From Candidatus Kuenenia stuttgartensis (GTDB taxonomy: Bacteria; Planctomycetota; Planctomycetia; Isosphaerales; Isosphaeraceae): a stretch of DNA of 7,312 nt. A program made the position numbers and the translations under genes. Under the pieces are notes generated by a model. That model ran no database searches. It saw nothing but the letters and a program-made list of their open reading frames with translations, and had not been told where the DNA came from. Where the stretch lies: positions 1 through 7,312 of the forward strand of contig CAMBZY010000159.1 of the NCBI GenBank assembly GCA_945872325.1. Reading direction: 5' to 3'. Positions 1 to 6,780 of this stretch are shown here, one piece after another (the stretch's first letter is position 1; the number at the start of each line of letters is the position of its first letter).

Positions 1-1877
1 AATTCGAAATCAATCAGATTGCACCCGATTTCCGCTCGACAGCTGCTGTCTTAACAGATTATTTTGGAACAACTTACGGAACGTCCAGCACTCCAGATAA
101 ACCAGCTGTTCCAAATGCTTTGCCGATGATTTTTGAACGATTGACCCTGAATAAAGCCAGAGTCGAATTTCTACCACTTGCAGATCTGGAAAACCAGACT
201 CTCAGTCTAAGACTTGTCGGAATCGATGGTACGAATCATTTGATTCAGGTCACTGGAGGCAAAACAGATCTCTCAAAACGCTCTCCAACACTGCGCGCCG
301 AAAAATCCAATGCCAAGCCAGGAGACGACTTACAAGCTTTGGTCAATCGTGGTGGTACCGTGATTCTCAGCAACGGAGATTACAAACTTGACCGCCCTTT
401 GATGATTGATAAGCCGACCCGACTGGAAGCTGCTCCAAATGCTAAGCCGATTCTGACCTTCAGGCCCGGCGGAAGTGGCGATTGGACTGCCGCGATTAAA
501 ATCCGTTCAGGCGGAACGAGCCTCTCCGGACTGATTGTAAGATTCGCCGGTCCAATCCCTTGGAGCTTGGATGTTGCTTACGGGCCAGCCGTGATTGCCA
601 CGACTGACAATCGTGACACGGGCTTTAATCACGACGCAGCCATATGGGGTATAACTCTTGATAAAGTCATTGTTTACGGCCCACCGGTTCCTCGCAAAGC
701 AGATCCCAAGCAACCTCCTGAAGCGATCAAACTCGTTCGAATTCTCAATGGGCACAATGGAAAAATTGAACGCTGTGTCTTTAAAGGAGGGACCATCCAC
801 CTGCAGGGCGGTCCCTGGGCTATCCGTCAGAACCGTCATGACGGGCCATTGCCTGGAAGTTTTGCTTATGACGCATTCGCCATCACAAAACCCATCGGGC
901 TCGCCTTGGAATCGAATCGGATCGAGCCTCTTCCAGGATCAGGTAAACTCTGGAGATTTGCCAACTTAACCCAATACGGAACAAGTATACGTGTCGCAGG
1001 TAACCTTGTAAAAAATGTTGGTCCTCAAGACGATGACACCATTGCCGACATGAACGCCAACGAGATTTTTCTGACAGAATCCTATCGGATCAAATTTGAA
1101 GGCGAGCCAGCCCAGATTTCTGAAAATGGGTCGATGGTGATTCTACCTGGCACATTGGCTGAAACGCCTCGTGCTGGAGATTGTCTGGCCATATTAAGCG
1201 GCCCTAATGCAGGCAGATATCACGTGGTCAGGCAGTTCATGGGCGACGGAGCGATTATTGTCGAACCACCTATTGATCCCAAGGATCGCTCCATCAACCC
1301 ACCATCCATGAGCCTGGCACAAGGGTTTAGAGACTTTCAGATGGATCGCAACACGATTGACGCGACTGGATCAAAAACAGCCTTTAATATCGTACTTGCA
1401 GGCAATCACTTTGGTTCAGCCGTTACAAACAATACTCTGACTGGAGGCGGGGAGAGCCTGCGATTAACTTCGTTCCCTACAGAGTTTCCGAACATCTGGG
1501 GGTGGAGCCATGCCCCAATGTTCAGCCTTTTAGTGAACGGGAACACCGTGCAAGGTTCCGATAAACCTGCTCGATTGGCCGTCGATCAAAGTCCAAAAAT
1601 CAAGACCAGTAAAGGTCGGGTCTATTACTCGGCGGACATCAGTGGAAACTCATTTGGGTCATCAGTCACTGGTCCAGCCTTGCAAATTGGCGATCCAGGA
1701 ACTAAAGACCCAACCAGTTTATCTGTGATCGTTGCCGGCAACAAGTCGCCAAACTCTGACTCTGAAATCCGTGTGATTTCAGGAAGAGTCAATGGAGTCA
1801 CTCAAACCGACACGACTATTCCCATTTCGACTGGGCCAGCCATGAAAGCCGGTGAGGGTGGCTCACTAAAGCGATAA
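1..1877 (+). CDS. Right-handed parallel beta-helix protein, 5'-partial
   Basis: The reading frame is open from base 3 through the left edge, so the start is outside the window; 624 residues are visible before the TAA. A TTG at 120 is an in-frame leucine codon, not a convincing start, because 39 sensible codons precede it. Residue numbers here count from that TTG. After about 70 residues of probable beta-sandwich, residues 70-150 look like the first coils of a pectate-lyase-type beta-helix (LQALVNRGGTVILSNGDYKL, then a default-value phrase and GTSLSGLIVRF). Later stretches repeat the short strand-turn pattern with N-rich turns (ESNRIEPL, GNLVKNVG, DRNTIDATG, TNNTLTGGG, VNGNTVQGS, SGNSFGSS, AGNKSPNS), the asparagine-ladder look of parallel beta-helices. 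A less regular segment near 320-400 may be an inserted domain. Such folds are found in polysaccharide lyases, glycosidases and surface adhesins. No catalytic set can be assigned, so the substrate is unknown. It is probably exported, but its N-terminus is missing. Confidence 0.8.
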   Translation, partial: FEINQIAPDFRSTAAVLTDYFGTTYGTSSTPDKPAVPNALPMIFERLTLNKARVEFLPLADLENQTLSLRLVGIDGTNHLIQVTGGKTDLSKRSPTLRAEKSNAKPGDDLQALVNRGGTVILSNGDYKLDRPLMIDKPTRLEAAPNAKPILTFRPGGSGDWTAAIKIRSGGTSLSGLIVRFAGPIPWSLDVAYGPAVIATTDNRDTGFNHDAAIWGITLDKVIVYGPPVPRKADPKQPPEAIKLVRILNGHNGKIERCVFKGGTIHLQGGPWAIRQNRHDGPLPGSFAYDAFAITKPIGLALESNRIEPLPGSGKLWRFANLTQYGTSIRVAGNLVKNVGPQDDDTIADMNANEIFLTESYRIKFEGEPAQISENGSMVILPGTLAETPRAGDCLAILSGPNAGRYHVVRQFMGDGAIIVEPPIDPKDRSINPPSMSLAQGFRDFQMDRNTIDATGSKTAFNIVLAGNHFGSAVTNNTLTGGGESLRLTSFPTEFPNIWGWSHAPMFSLLVNGNTVQGSDKPARLAVDQSPKIKTSKGRVYYSADISGNSFGSSVTGPALQIGDPGTKDPTSLSVIVAGNKSPNSDSEIRVISGRVNGVTQTDTTIPISTGPAMKAGEGGSLKR

Positions 1878-1878
1878 A

Positions 1879-1897
1879 TGGTCAGACTTTCTGGCCA
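1879..1897. terminator. Short hairpin at convergent gene junction, possible weak bidirectional terminator
   Basis: An 8-bp stem (TGGTCAGA / TCTGGCCA, one T-G wobble) closes a 3-nt CTT loop directly after the beta-helix stop codon. It overlaps the stop and last codons of the epimerase on the other strand. Read on the minus strand the stem is flanked by AAAGG and TTTAT, giving a very short U-tract; on the plus strand no U-run follows. Termination in either direction is therefore an inference from position and structure. Confidence 0.35.
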
Positions 1898-2853
1898 CCT
1901 TTGAACTGATTGATCACGTCTGTCAGGATCGCATCCAGGTTACGTTTTGGAGCGTACCCGATCGCAGCCTTCACTTTGTTGAGGTCGGGAATCCGGCGAT
2001 GCATATCCTCGAAGCCAGCAGGATAGGCTTCGCTGAATGGGATGATTTTGATCTTGCTTGCAGAACCAGTCAAGGCAATCACCCGATTGGCCAGCTCCAA
2101 AATCGTCGTCTCTTCATCGTTTCCGATGTTAAAGACCTGGCCAGCAGCGTTTGGATGTTCCATCAATCCTGCAATACCGGTGATGATATCCTGAACGTGA
2201 CCAAAGCATCGAGCTTGCATTCCATCACCATAAACCGTGATAGGTTCATTGCTTAATGCTTGACGAACGAATCGCGGAATGACCATGCCATACTGGCCTG
2301 TCTGACGTGGGCCGACGGTGTTGAAAAGCCTGACAATCACCACTGGGAGGCGGGTTTCATGCCAGTGCGCCAGTCCGAGGAATTCGTCCAGAGCCTTCGC
2401 ACAGGCGTAAGCCCAGCGTCGAGTGGTGGTTGCACCAATAACACTGTCTCCATCCTCGCGGAACGGGAGCTTGTCACTCTTGCCATAAACCTCGCTGGTT
2501 GAGGTGATTAACACCTTTCGGCGATAGCGCGAGCTGGCTTTCAGCACATTGTCCGTTCCGTTGACGATACTTTCGATCGTAAGTACTGGCTGATCCACGA
2601 TCAAACGCACACCAACAGCGCTTGCCAGGTGGAACACTGCCGAGCATTCCCGAACGCATTCTTCAACAAGATCGTAATCGTTGACCGATCCCACACGAAG
2701 CTCAAAGCCTGGCTTGCCTTCGAGATGCTCAATATTGGCATAGCTTCCCGTGCTCAAATTGTCCAGGACTAGAACCTGATGTCCTGCGCCCAAAAGTGTT
2801 TCGCACAAGTGGCTGCCTACAAATCCCGAACCGCCTGTGACTAGATACTTCAT
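1882..2853 (-). CDS. NAD-dependent epimerase/dehydratase (extended SDR), nucleotide-sugar modifying
   Basis: A 323-residue extended short-chain dehydrogenase/reductase, the usual length for the nucleotide-sugar epimerase/dehydratase/decarboxylase group. Visible motifs are the NAD-binding TGGSGFVGSH at residues 6-15, acidic D31 ending the second strand (VLVLDNLSTG, NAD rather than NADP preference), HLAS at 75-78, TSTSEVYG at 117-124, catalytic Y149-x3-K153 (YACAK), RLFNTVGPRQ at 175-184, and a C-terminal RRIPDLNKVKAAIGY substrate-domain motif. The TSE segment and GPRQ resemble UDP-glucuronate decarboxylase/ArnA-type and UDP-GlcNAc 4-epimerase-type enzymes, but the exact substrate cannot be fixed. 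The probable role is cytoplasmic synthesis of an activated sugar for surface polysaccharide. The ATG at 2853 is chosen because the Rossmann strand (MKYLVTGG) begins there and GGGTGG lies 7 nt upstream; an in-frame ATG at 2907 would add 18 unconserved-looking residues and lacks a ribosome-binding site. It converges on the beta-helix gene (4-bp gap) and diverges from cinA. Confidence 0.9.
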   Translation of the reverse strand: MKYLVTGGSGFVGSHLCETLLGAGHQVLVLDNLSTGSYANIEHLEGKPGFELRVGSVNDYDLVEECVRECSAVFHLASAVGVRLIVDQPVLTIESIVNGTDNVLKASSRYRRKVLITSTSEVYGKSDKLPFREDGDSVIGATTTRRWAYACAKALDEFLGLAHWHETRLPVVIVRLFNTVGPRQTGQYGMVIPRFVRQALSNEPITVYGDGMQARCFGHVQDIITGIAGLMEHPNAAGQVFNIGNDEETTILELANRVIALTGSASKIKIIPFSEAYPAGFEDMHRRIPDLNKVKAAIGYAPKRNLDAILTDVINQFKGGQKV

Positions 2854-2860
2854 CTTGAAA

Positions 2861-2866
2861 CCACCC
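2861..2866 (-). promoter_or_regulatory. Ribosome-binding site of the epimerase gene
   Basis: GGGTGG on the minus strand lies 7 nt before the ATG at 2853. It is one mismatch from the GGAGG core and supports this start over the upstream ATG at 2907, which has only AT-rich sequence before it. Confidence 0.45.
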
Positions 2867-2903
2867 AATAAATTGCCGGAAGGGTATTCGATCCATATAT
2901 TTA

Positions 2904-2947
2904 TCATCGGATCAAATTGAACATCTAAAGTAAGAAAAATCCGATGA
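2904..2947. repeat. Perfect 9-bp inverted repeat, 26-nt spacer, in divergent promoter region
   Basis: TCATCGGAT at 2904-2912 is matched exactly by ATCCGATGA at 2939-2947, with 26 nt of AT-rich sequence between. It lies in the 214-bp region between the divergent epimerase and cinA starts. The right arm overlaps the poor -35 position of the proposed cinA promoter, and the left arm contains the alternative epimerase ATG at 2907. It could be a pair of operator half-sites for a dimeric regulator or the base of a looped stem. The repeat itself is directly visible; its function is inferred. Confidence 0.55.
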
Positions 2948-2972
2948 ATTCACAAGCCTCGACTCTTAAAAT
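2944..2972 (+). promoter_or_regulatory. Candidate sigma70-type promoter for cinA
   Basis: TAAAAT at 2967-2972 matches five of six -10 consensus bases. At 17-bp spacing the -35 position (2944-2949) is ATGAAT, a poor match; TTCACA at 2949-2954 is a better -35 hexamer but only 12 bp away. Transcription would start near 2979, just before the palindrome at 2986-3006. Assignment is tentative. Confidence 0.3.
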
Positions 2973-2985
2973 GTTGTACTGAAGT

Positions 2986-3006
2986 CACATTAAAGGTTTT
3001 AATGTG
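2986..3006. repeat. Perfect 9-bp palindrome with 3-nt centre upstream of cinA
   Basis: CACATTAAA (2986-2994) and TTTAATGTG (2998-3006) are exact reverse complements around GGT. A T-G pair, a small bulge and CTGA/TCAG (2979-2982 / 3008-3011) could extend the stem. It sits 61 bp before the preferred cinA ATG, in the expected 5' leader, and is not followed by a U-run, so it is unlikely to be a terminator. It may be an operator or a leader hairpin. An in-frame ATG at 3002 is buried in the right arm. Confidence 0.6.
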
Positions 3007-3067
3007 GTCAGGAAGCGACATTCGTGCATGTCCTTTTGCCAACCAACCCAAGAGAGCCGCCCAGATC

Positions 3068-4375
3068 ATGAGAGCTGAAATTATCGCCGCCGGAGCCGAA
3101 CTGACCAGTGGCCAAAGAGTGGACACCAACAGCGCCTGGCTAGCCTCTGCACTTGGCGAACTGGGGATCACAAGTGCCTTTCATACAACCATTAGCGACG
3201 AGATGGCCGATAATGTGGCTGCCCTCGCAGCGGCCTGCCAACGTGTCGATCTGATCCTTATGACCGGCGGACTGGGCCCGACTCAAGACGACATCACCCG
3301 CGATGCACTTGCCGCCGTCTCAGGTTCAAAACTCGTTCTCGACCAACCAAGCCTTGTCGCAATCTGCCAGCTTTTTGCCAAACGAAGGGGAATCGACACG
3401 GCACCAGAAAAAGTTGTCGAAGCCCTTCTAGAGAAATTTCCAGACCTCGTGGCCCGCAACAGAATCCAAGCCATGTTCCCAGCAGGTGCCGAAGTTTTAG
3501 AAAATCGGGTGGGATCAGCACCTGGAATCTGGATGAAAGTGGGCAGGGCAGTGATCGCCTGCATGCCCGGCGTTCCATCCGAGATGAAAATCATGTTTCG
3601 TGAGCAGGTTCTGCCCAGGCTGGCCGCAATGGGCTTAGCCCAGCAAGTCACCCGGATTCGCAAAATCAACATGTTCGGACGAGGCGAATCCGAAATCGAA
3701 GCCGATGCTCTCGACCTGACCGCAAGAGGCCGAATTCCTGAGGTCGGAATTACTGCCCACGAGGCCACCATCTCATTCCGTATCTTTGCCCGCGGTGAAA
3801 CGCCTGAGATTGCCGATTCTATCGCCCAACCAACGGTTGACAGTATCTACTCCCGATTCTCAGACCTGATCATCGGCGAAAATGATCAAGAGATCGAACA
3901 TGCCGTATTTGCAGAACTCCTCAGCCAGAACAAATCACTGGCCTGTGCTGAAAGCTGCACCGGTGGATTGATCGCTCATAAAATCACTCAACTTTCCGGC
4001 GTCAGCCAATTCTTTATGGGCGGTGTGGTGACCTATTCCAATCAGGCAAAAACGGACTTCCTCGGAGTTACACAAGCACTATTGGAAAAGCATGGCGCCG
4101 TCAGTTCTGAAGTCGCTGCGGCTATGGCTGAAGGAGCCCGTCAGAAATTCGGAGTCGATATAGCAATCAGCACGACAGGTGTCGCTGGCCCAACTGGCGG
4201 ATCAGCTGAAAAACCGGTCGGACTGGTCTGGCTAGGGTTGGCCACTGCGGATGGAGTCAAAACGAAAGCCGTTCAACTTGGTCAGGAGCAGCCCAGAGTC
4301 GTGATACAGGAACGTGCCGCCAAGCATGCCCTGAATTGGGTGAGGCTGCATCTGAAAGGTATTGAAAAAGTCTGA
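3068..4375 (+). CDS. cinA: CinA family protein: MoCF-like domain plus nicotinamide-nucleotide amidase (PncC) domain
   Basis: A full-length 435-residue CinA, typical length for the two-domain family. Residues 1-170 form the molybdopterin-binding-like (MoCF/COG1058) domain, starting MRAEIIAAGAELTSGQ, with TGGLGPTQDD at 66-75 and PGVPSEM at 167-173. A linker domain follows to about 270. Residues 275-430 are the PncC/CinA C-terminal domain with AESCTGGL at 294-301, GGVVTYSNQAK at 318-328 and GVAGPTGG at 371-378. In characterised homologues the C-terminal domain deamidates nicotinamide mononucleotide to nicotinate mononucleotide and the N-terminal domain hydrolyses ADP-ribose, in cytoplasmic pyridine-nucleotide recycling; the competence-induced name is historical. 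The ATG at 3068 is chosen because family members begin M-K/R-A-E-I-I. An ATG at 3002 with AAAGG 5 nt upstream would add 22 residues, but it lies inside a hairpin arm. The usual Thr/Ser of the GTE/GSE motif is Ala10 here. Divergent from the epimerase; probably monocistronic. Confidence 0.95.
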   Translation: MRAEIIAAGAELTSGQRVDTNSAWLASALGELGITSAFHTTISDEMADNVAALAAACQRVDLILMTGGLGPTQDDITRDALAAVSGSKLVLDQPSLVAICQLFAKRRGIDTAPEKVVEALLEKFPDLVARNRIQAMFPAGAEVLENRVGSAPGIWMKVGRAVIACMPGVPSEMKIMFREQVLPRLAAMGLAQQVTRIRKINMFGRGESEIEADALDLTARGRIPEVGITAHEATISFRIFARGETPEIADSIAQPTVDSIYSRFSDLIIGENDQEIEHAVFAELLSQNKSLACAESCTGGLIAHKITQLSGVSQFFMGGVVTYSNQAKTDFLGVTQALLEKHGAVSSEVAAAMAEGARQKFGVDIAISTTGVAGPTGGSAEKPVGLVWLGLATADGVKTKAVQLGQEQPRVVIQERAAKHALNWVRLHLKGIEKV

Positions 4376-4392
4376 TTCGACAATGAGCTGAT

Positions 4393-4444
4393 AATGATGA
4401 CGGGCTCAATGGGAGTTCACAACTGAGCCCGTTTAATCATTTTT
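4393..4444 (+). terminator. Rho-independent terminator of cinA
   Basis: Starting 17 bp after the cinA stop, AATGAT and ACGGGCTCA (4393-4398, 4400-4408) pair with TGAGCCCGT and ATCATT (4424-4432, 4436-4441). This gives a 15-bp interrupted stem with a GC-rich core and a 15-nt loop, and the run TTTTT at 4440-4444 follows. It lies between convergent genes. On the minus strand the same stem is not followed by a U-run, so termination of the hydrolase transcript there would be weaker. Confidence 0.7.
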
Positions 4445-4461
4445 GAAGTACTATCTCACTA

Positions 4462-6645
4462 TCATTTCAGCTTCTTCTTAGCCTTGAAATTTCCATTAGG
4501 CTGCTCGATACTGACTCCAATCGGCTTCCCATTGGCATCCATCTCAAATTCCATTTTAAATCCGTTCAAACCATCGAACAGAAATGTCAGTCCGCGTTCT
4601 GGGACAAGTTTATAAACCGGCTGTCCAGGCAAGACAGCTTTAAGCGTATTGCCCTCCAGCTCAATTTTCATCACCTGATTCGCCAATTCATATTCACCTG
4701 TGAGGCTGGCCAGGAAATTCGGATCACGCAAGCGTTCCTCAGCAATACGATTAAAGACGACAGGGGGGACCATCGGCTCCATGTCGGCTGAAACAGAAGA
4801 GACCAGACCCTTCGCATCCATATGAAACTGAAATTTCTTATCTTCAAACGCATCGTCTTCCGGCTTGGTTTTTATGGCATTAAAAACATCGTAATGCCAA
4901 TGCCCAAGATCAAATTTCACATTACCGTACTGCAATCCCAAGTGATCACCATCGAGCTTAATTTCAAGCCGACCAAATGCTGCATTCTGATATATTCCAA
5001 CATAATCTTTCAATTCATGCGATGGCTTTGTTCCAGCCACACGGCTCTTTCCCATTTCGGATTTTGTGGACGCTTCAATCTTTTTAAGAGCTTCCACCTT
5101 AGCCAAAACCTGACCAGACCAATCCACTGGATCAAGTTTCAGCAATATATCAGCAATAGTCGGGCAAATCACACCTGGCAAAGCTGAGCCGGATTGATTG
5201 ACGAGGGCCACAATGCCAAAATCATCGTCTGGAAAGAGATCTACCTGGGCGACAAATCCGTCGATCGCTCCTCCGTGCTGAACATGCCTGTGACCTCGAT
5301 AGCTTTCCACGCTCCAGCCCATCGCATAGCCCATGCTATGCACGTCATTTCTTTCAGCCGGCGAGAGACCGGCGGCGATGACCATTTGCGGGGATTGCAA
5401 TTCACGAATCGAAGTCTCTTTTAATAACAGCTTGCCCTCTGAATTCTTGGGACCGTGACCAAGTTGAAAATTCATCCAGGCAGACATTTCTTTGACGCTG
5501 GAATTGATGGAACCTGCCGGTGCCATTCCGGCAATTTCCCGATAAGGTTTTACCATCCAAGTCTCTTTCGCCACTCCCGGTTTATGATATCCTGTGGCGT
5601 GGTCAGGGTCGGCCTTCAATTCATTGATATGAAAATTGGTTCTCTTCATTTCCAGAGGATTTAAAAACGCCTCACGCACCTGCTGCTCCCAAGGCTTTCC
5701 ACCCGCTAGTTCGGCCACTGCTCCGGCGGTCGTATACATAATGTTATTATAAATCCATTTCTGGCGTAAAGAGGCTGATGCTGCAAGATGCGGAACGCGA
5801 CTTAAGATTTCGGCTCGCGAAAGTTCTCCAGTAAACCAGATAAGGTCGTGCCTTGGTAGACCTGTACGATGCGTTACCATATCTCTTAATGTAATAATCT
5901 GGGTTGTGAATGGGTCTGCAATGCGGAACCCCGGCCAATACTGATTCACTGGCCGATCCCAATCGAGCTTACCCTCTTCCACCAGCTTTGCAATTGTTGC
6001 CGTAGTAAAAGCCTTTGTGCAACTCCCAATCGCAAGTAGGGTATCAGCACTCATTTTCTCTTTCTTTTCAACATCCTTGTAGCCATAACCGGCTGAATGA
6101 ATCAGTTTCCCACCCTTGACAATTCCAATTGCCAAGCCAGGCGCATTCCAGTCCTTCAATAACTTCTCTGCCAATGCGCTGACTTGCCTGGAATCAAATG
6201 CAACGGGTTTGGATGTATCTTTTGCCAGTTTCATCGGCTGATTAATCACGAACTGACGAAACCGACCGTCGATCACTTGAAGACTTTCCGTCATTCGGCC
6301 CTCATATTTCGCATTCCCCGGAACTCCGCCCAACTCAAACTTTATCTCATCGCCTTTGATTTCAATATGATCTAAAGTAAACCCTTTAACCTTTTGCATC
6401 GGAACATCAAAATTGCCAGTCCACTTGTCACCTGCCTTAACAGGTGCTTGCAAGTGAAATACAATTTCTAGTTGACCTGCAACCAGCCCCTTCCATGTAC
6501 CGGTCCAATCCGAGTCTTTCGAGAAGGGCTTGATCGCAGAACTATCAGGCTTCTTGACTACCTCAGGATTTTTAAGCTGCCCATGGGAACTCGTTACCAA
6601 TGTCGAAATCAAGACACACATTGCAACCACTCGTTGGAGACTCAT
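4462..6645 (-). CDS. Secreted serine hydrolase, beta-lactamase/class C fold, with accessory N-terminal and DUF3471-like C-terminal domains
   Basis: A 727-residue exported protein. Residues 1-22 are a signal peptide (short basic start, hydrophobic VVAMCVLISTLV, likely cleavage after SHG). Residues 46-142 form a beta-rich domain (WTGTWKG, LEIVFHLQ, WTGNFDVP, VINQPMKL) like the lipocalin-type modules that precede many exported hydrolases. Residues about 150-510 are the catalytic beta-lactamase/PBP-like domain with all three active-site motifs: S208-C-T-K211, Y299-N-N301 in the phrase YNNIMY, and H457-G-G459. Residues about 545-632 match the DUF3471 pattern (LKDYVGIYQNAAFGRLEI to PPVVFNR). A further beta domain (645-727) contains LPGQPVYKLVP and ends lysine-rich. 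It probably acts in the periplasm or outside the cell as an esterase, D-amino-acid peptidase or related hydrolase; true beta-lactamase activity cannot be claimed. The ATG at 6645 is set by the signal peptide; only GAGAAAG about 11 nt upstream resembles a ribosome-binding site. Convergent with cinA and downstream of the porin gene. Confidence 0.9.
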   Translation of the reverse strand: MSLQRVVAMCVLISTLVTSSHGQLKNPEVVKKPDSSAIKPFSKDSDWTGTWKGLVAGQLEIVFHLQAPVKAGDKWTGNFDVPMQKVKGFTLDHIEIKGDEIKFELGGVPGNAKYEGRMTESLQVIDGRFRQFVINQPMKLAKDTSKPVAFDSRQVSALAEKLLKDWNAPGLAIGIVKGGKLIHSAGYGYKDVEKKEKMSADTLLAIGSCTKAFTTATIAKLVEEGKLDWDRPVNQYWPGFRIADPFTTQIITLRDMVTHRTGLPRHDLIWFTGELSRAEILSRVPHLAASASLRQKWIYNNIMYTTAGAVAELAGGKPWEQQVREAFLNPLEMKRTNFHINELKADPDHATGYHKPGVAKETWMVKPYREIAGMAPAGSINSSVKEMSAWMNFQLGHGPKNSEGKLLLKETSIRELQSPQMVIAAGLSPAERNDVHSMGYAMGWSVESYRGHRHVQHGGAIDGFVAQVDLFPDDDFGIVALVNQSGSALPGVICPTIADILLKLDPVDWSGQVLAKVEALKKIEASTKSEMGKSRVAGTKPSHELKDYVGIYQNAAFGRLEIKLDGDHLGLQYGNVKFDLGHWHYDVFNAIKTKPEDDAFEDKKFQFHMDAKGLVSSVSADMEPMVPPVVFNRIAEERLRDPNFLASLTGEYELANQVMKIELEGNTLKAVLPGQPVYKLVPERGLTFLFDGLNGFKMEFEMDANGKPIGVSIEQPNGNFKAKKKLK

Positions 6646-6701
6646 CTTGATAAACTTTCTCTCATGGATGTTACTGTTGGATCATTCCAGCCCTATCAGA
6701 T

Positions 6702-6737
6702 ATTATATTGATATCATATCAGTGAAGAGTTAGTCAA
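6702..6737 (-). promoter_or_regulatory. Candidate promoter region of the serine hydrolase gene
   Basis: The 135-bp gap before the hydrolase holds a strongly AT-rich block. On the minus strand TTGACT (6732-6737, five of six to the -35 consensus) is followed at 18 bp by TATCAA (6708-6713), while a perfect TATAAT sits at 6702-6707 and TATGAT at 6713-6718, at 24 and 13 bp spacing respectively. The best-spaced pair is TTGACT/TATCAA, so which -10 is used is unclear. A perfect TGATATCA palindrome (6709-6716) and two TATCAG copies 23 bp apart (6694, 6717) overlap the block and could bind a regulator. Confidence 0.4.
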
Positions 6738-6780
6738 CACTTACTTAAGAAAAACCGTAATACCACTAAAAGCCATAGAA

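Noticed and set aside
507..839. 110-codon minus-strand open frame inside the beta-helix gene
   Set aside because: Antisense to a long coding frame, no homology-like motifs and no plausible start signal.
2474..2659. 61-codon same-strand open frame within the epimerase gene
   Set aside because: Overlaps conserved epimerase residues in another frame; no independent evidence of translation.
2854..2907. 18-residue N-terminal extension of the epimerase from the ATG at 2907
   Set aside because: The Rossmann strand starts at the ATG at 2853, which has a spaced GGGTGG; the extension has no ribosome-binding site and its ATG sits in an inverted repeat arm.
3002..3067. 22-residue N-terminal extension of CinA from the ATG at 3002
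   Set aside because: Family members begin at the MRAEII-type sequence; the extension ATG lies in a palindrome arm. Kept as an open question because AAAGG is well spaced before it.
3283..3771. 162-codon minus-strand open frame inside cinA
   Set aside because: Fully antisense to conserved CinA codons, composition rich in Ser/Arg with no recognisable motif and no ribosome-binding site; a by-product of cinA codon use.
4822..5187. 121-codon plus-strand open frame inside the serine hydrolase gene
   Set aside because: Antisense to the C-terminal domains of a clearly real gene; its Phe/Ile-rich translation looks like complement of Lys/Asp/Glu-rich codons rather than a membrane protein.
6738..6780. 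Possible intrinsic terminator after the porin gene
   Set aside because: On the minus strand a TTTTTC run follows the stop, but the preceding bases form no stable stem by eye, so it was not listed as a terminator.
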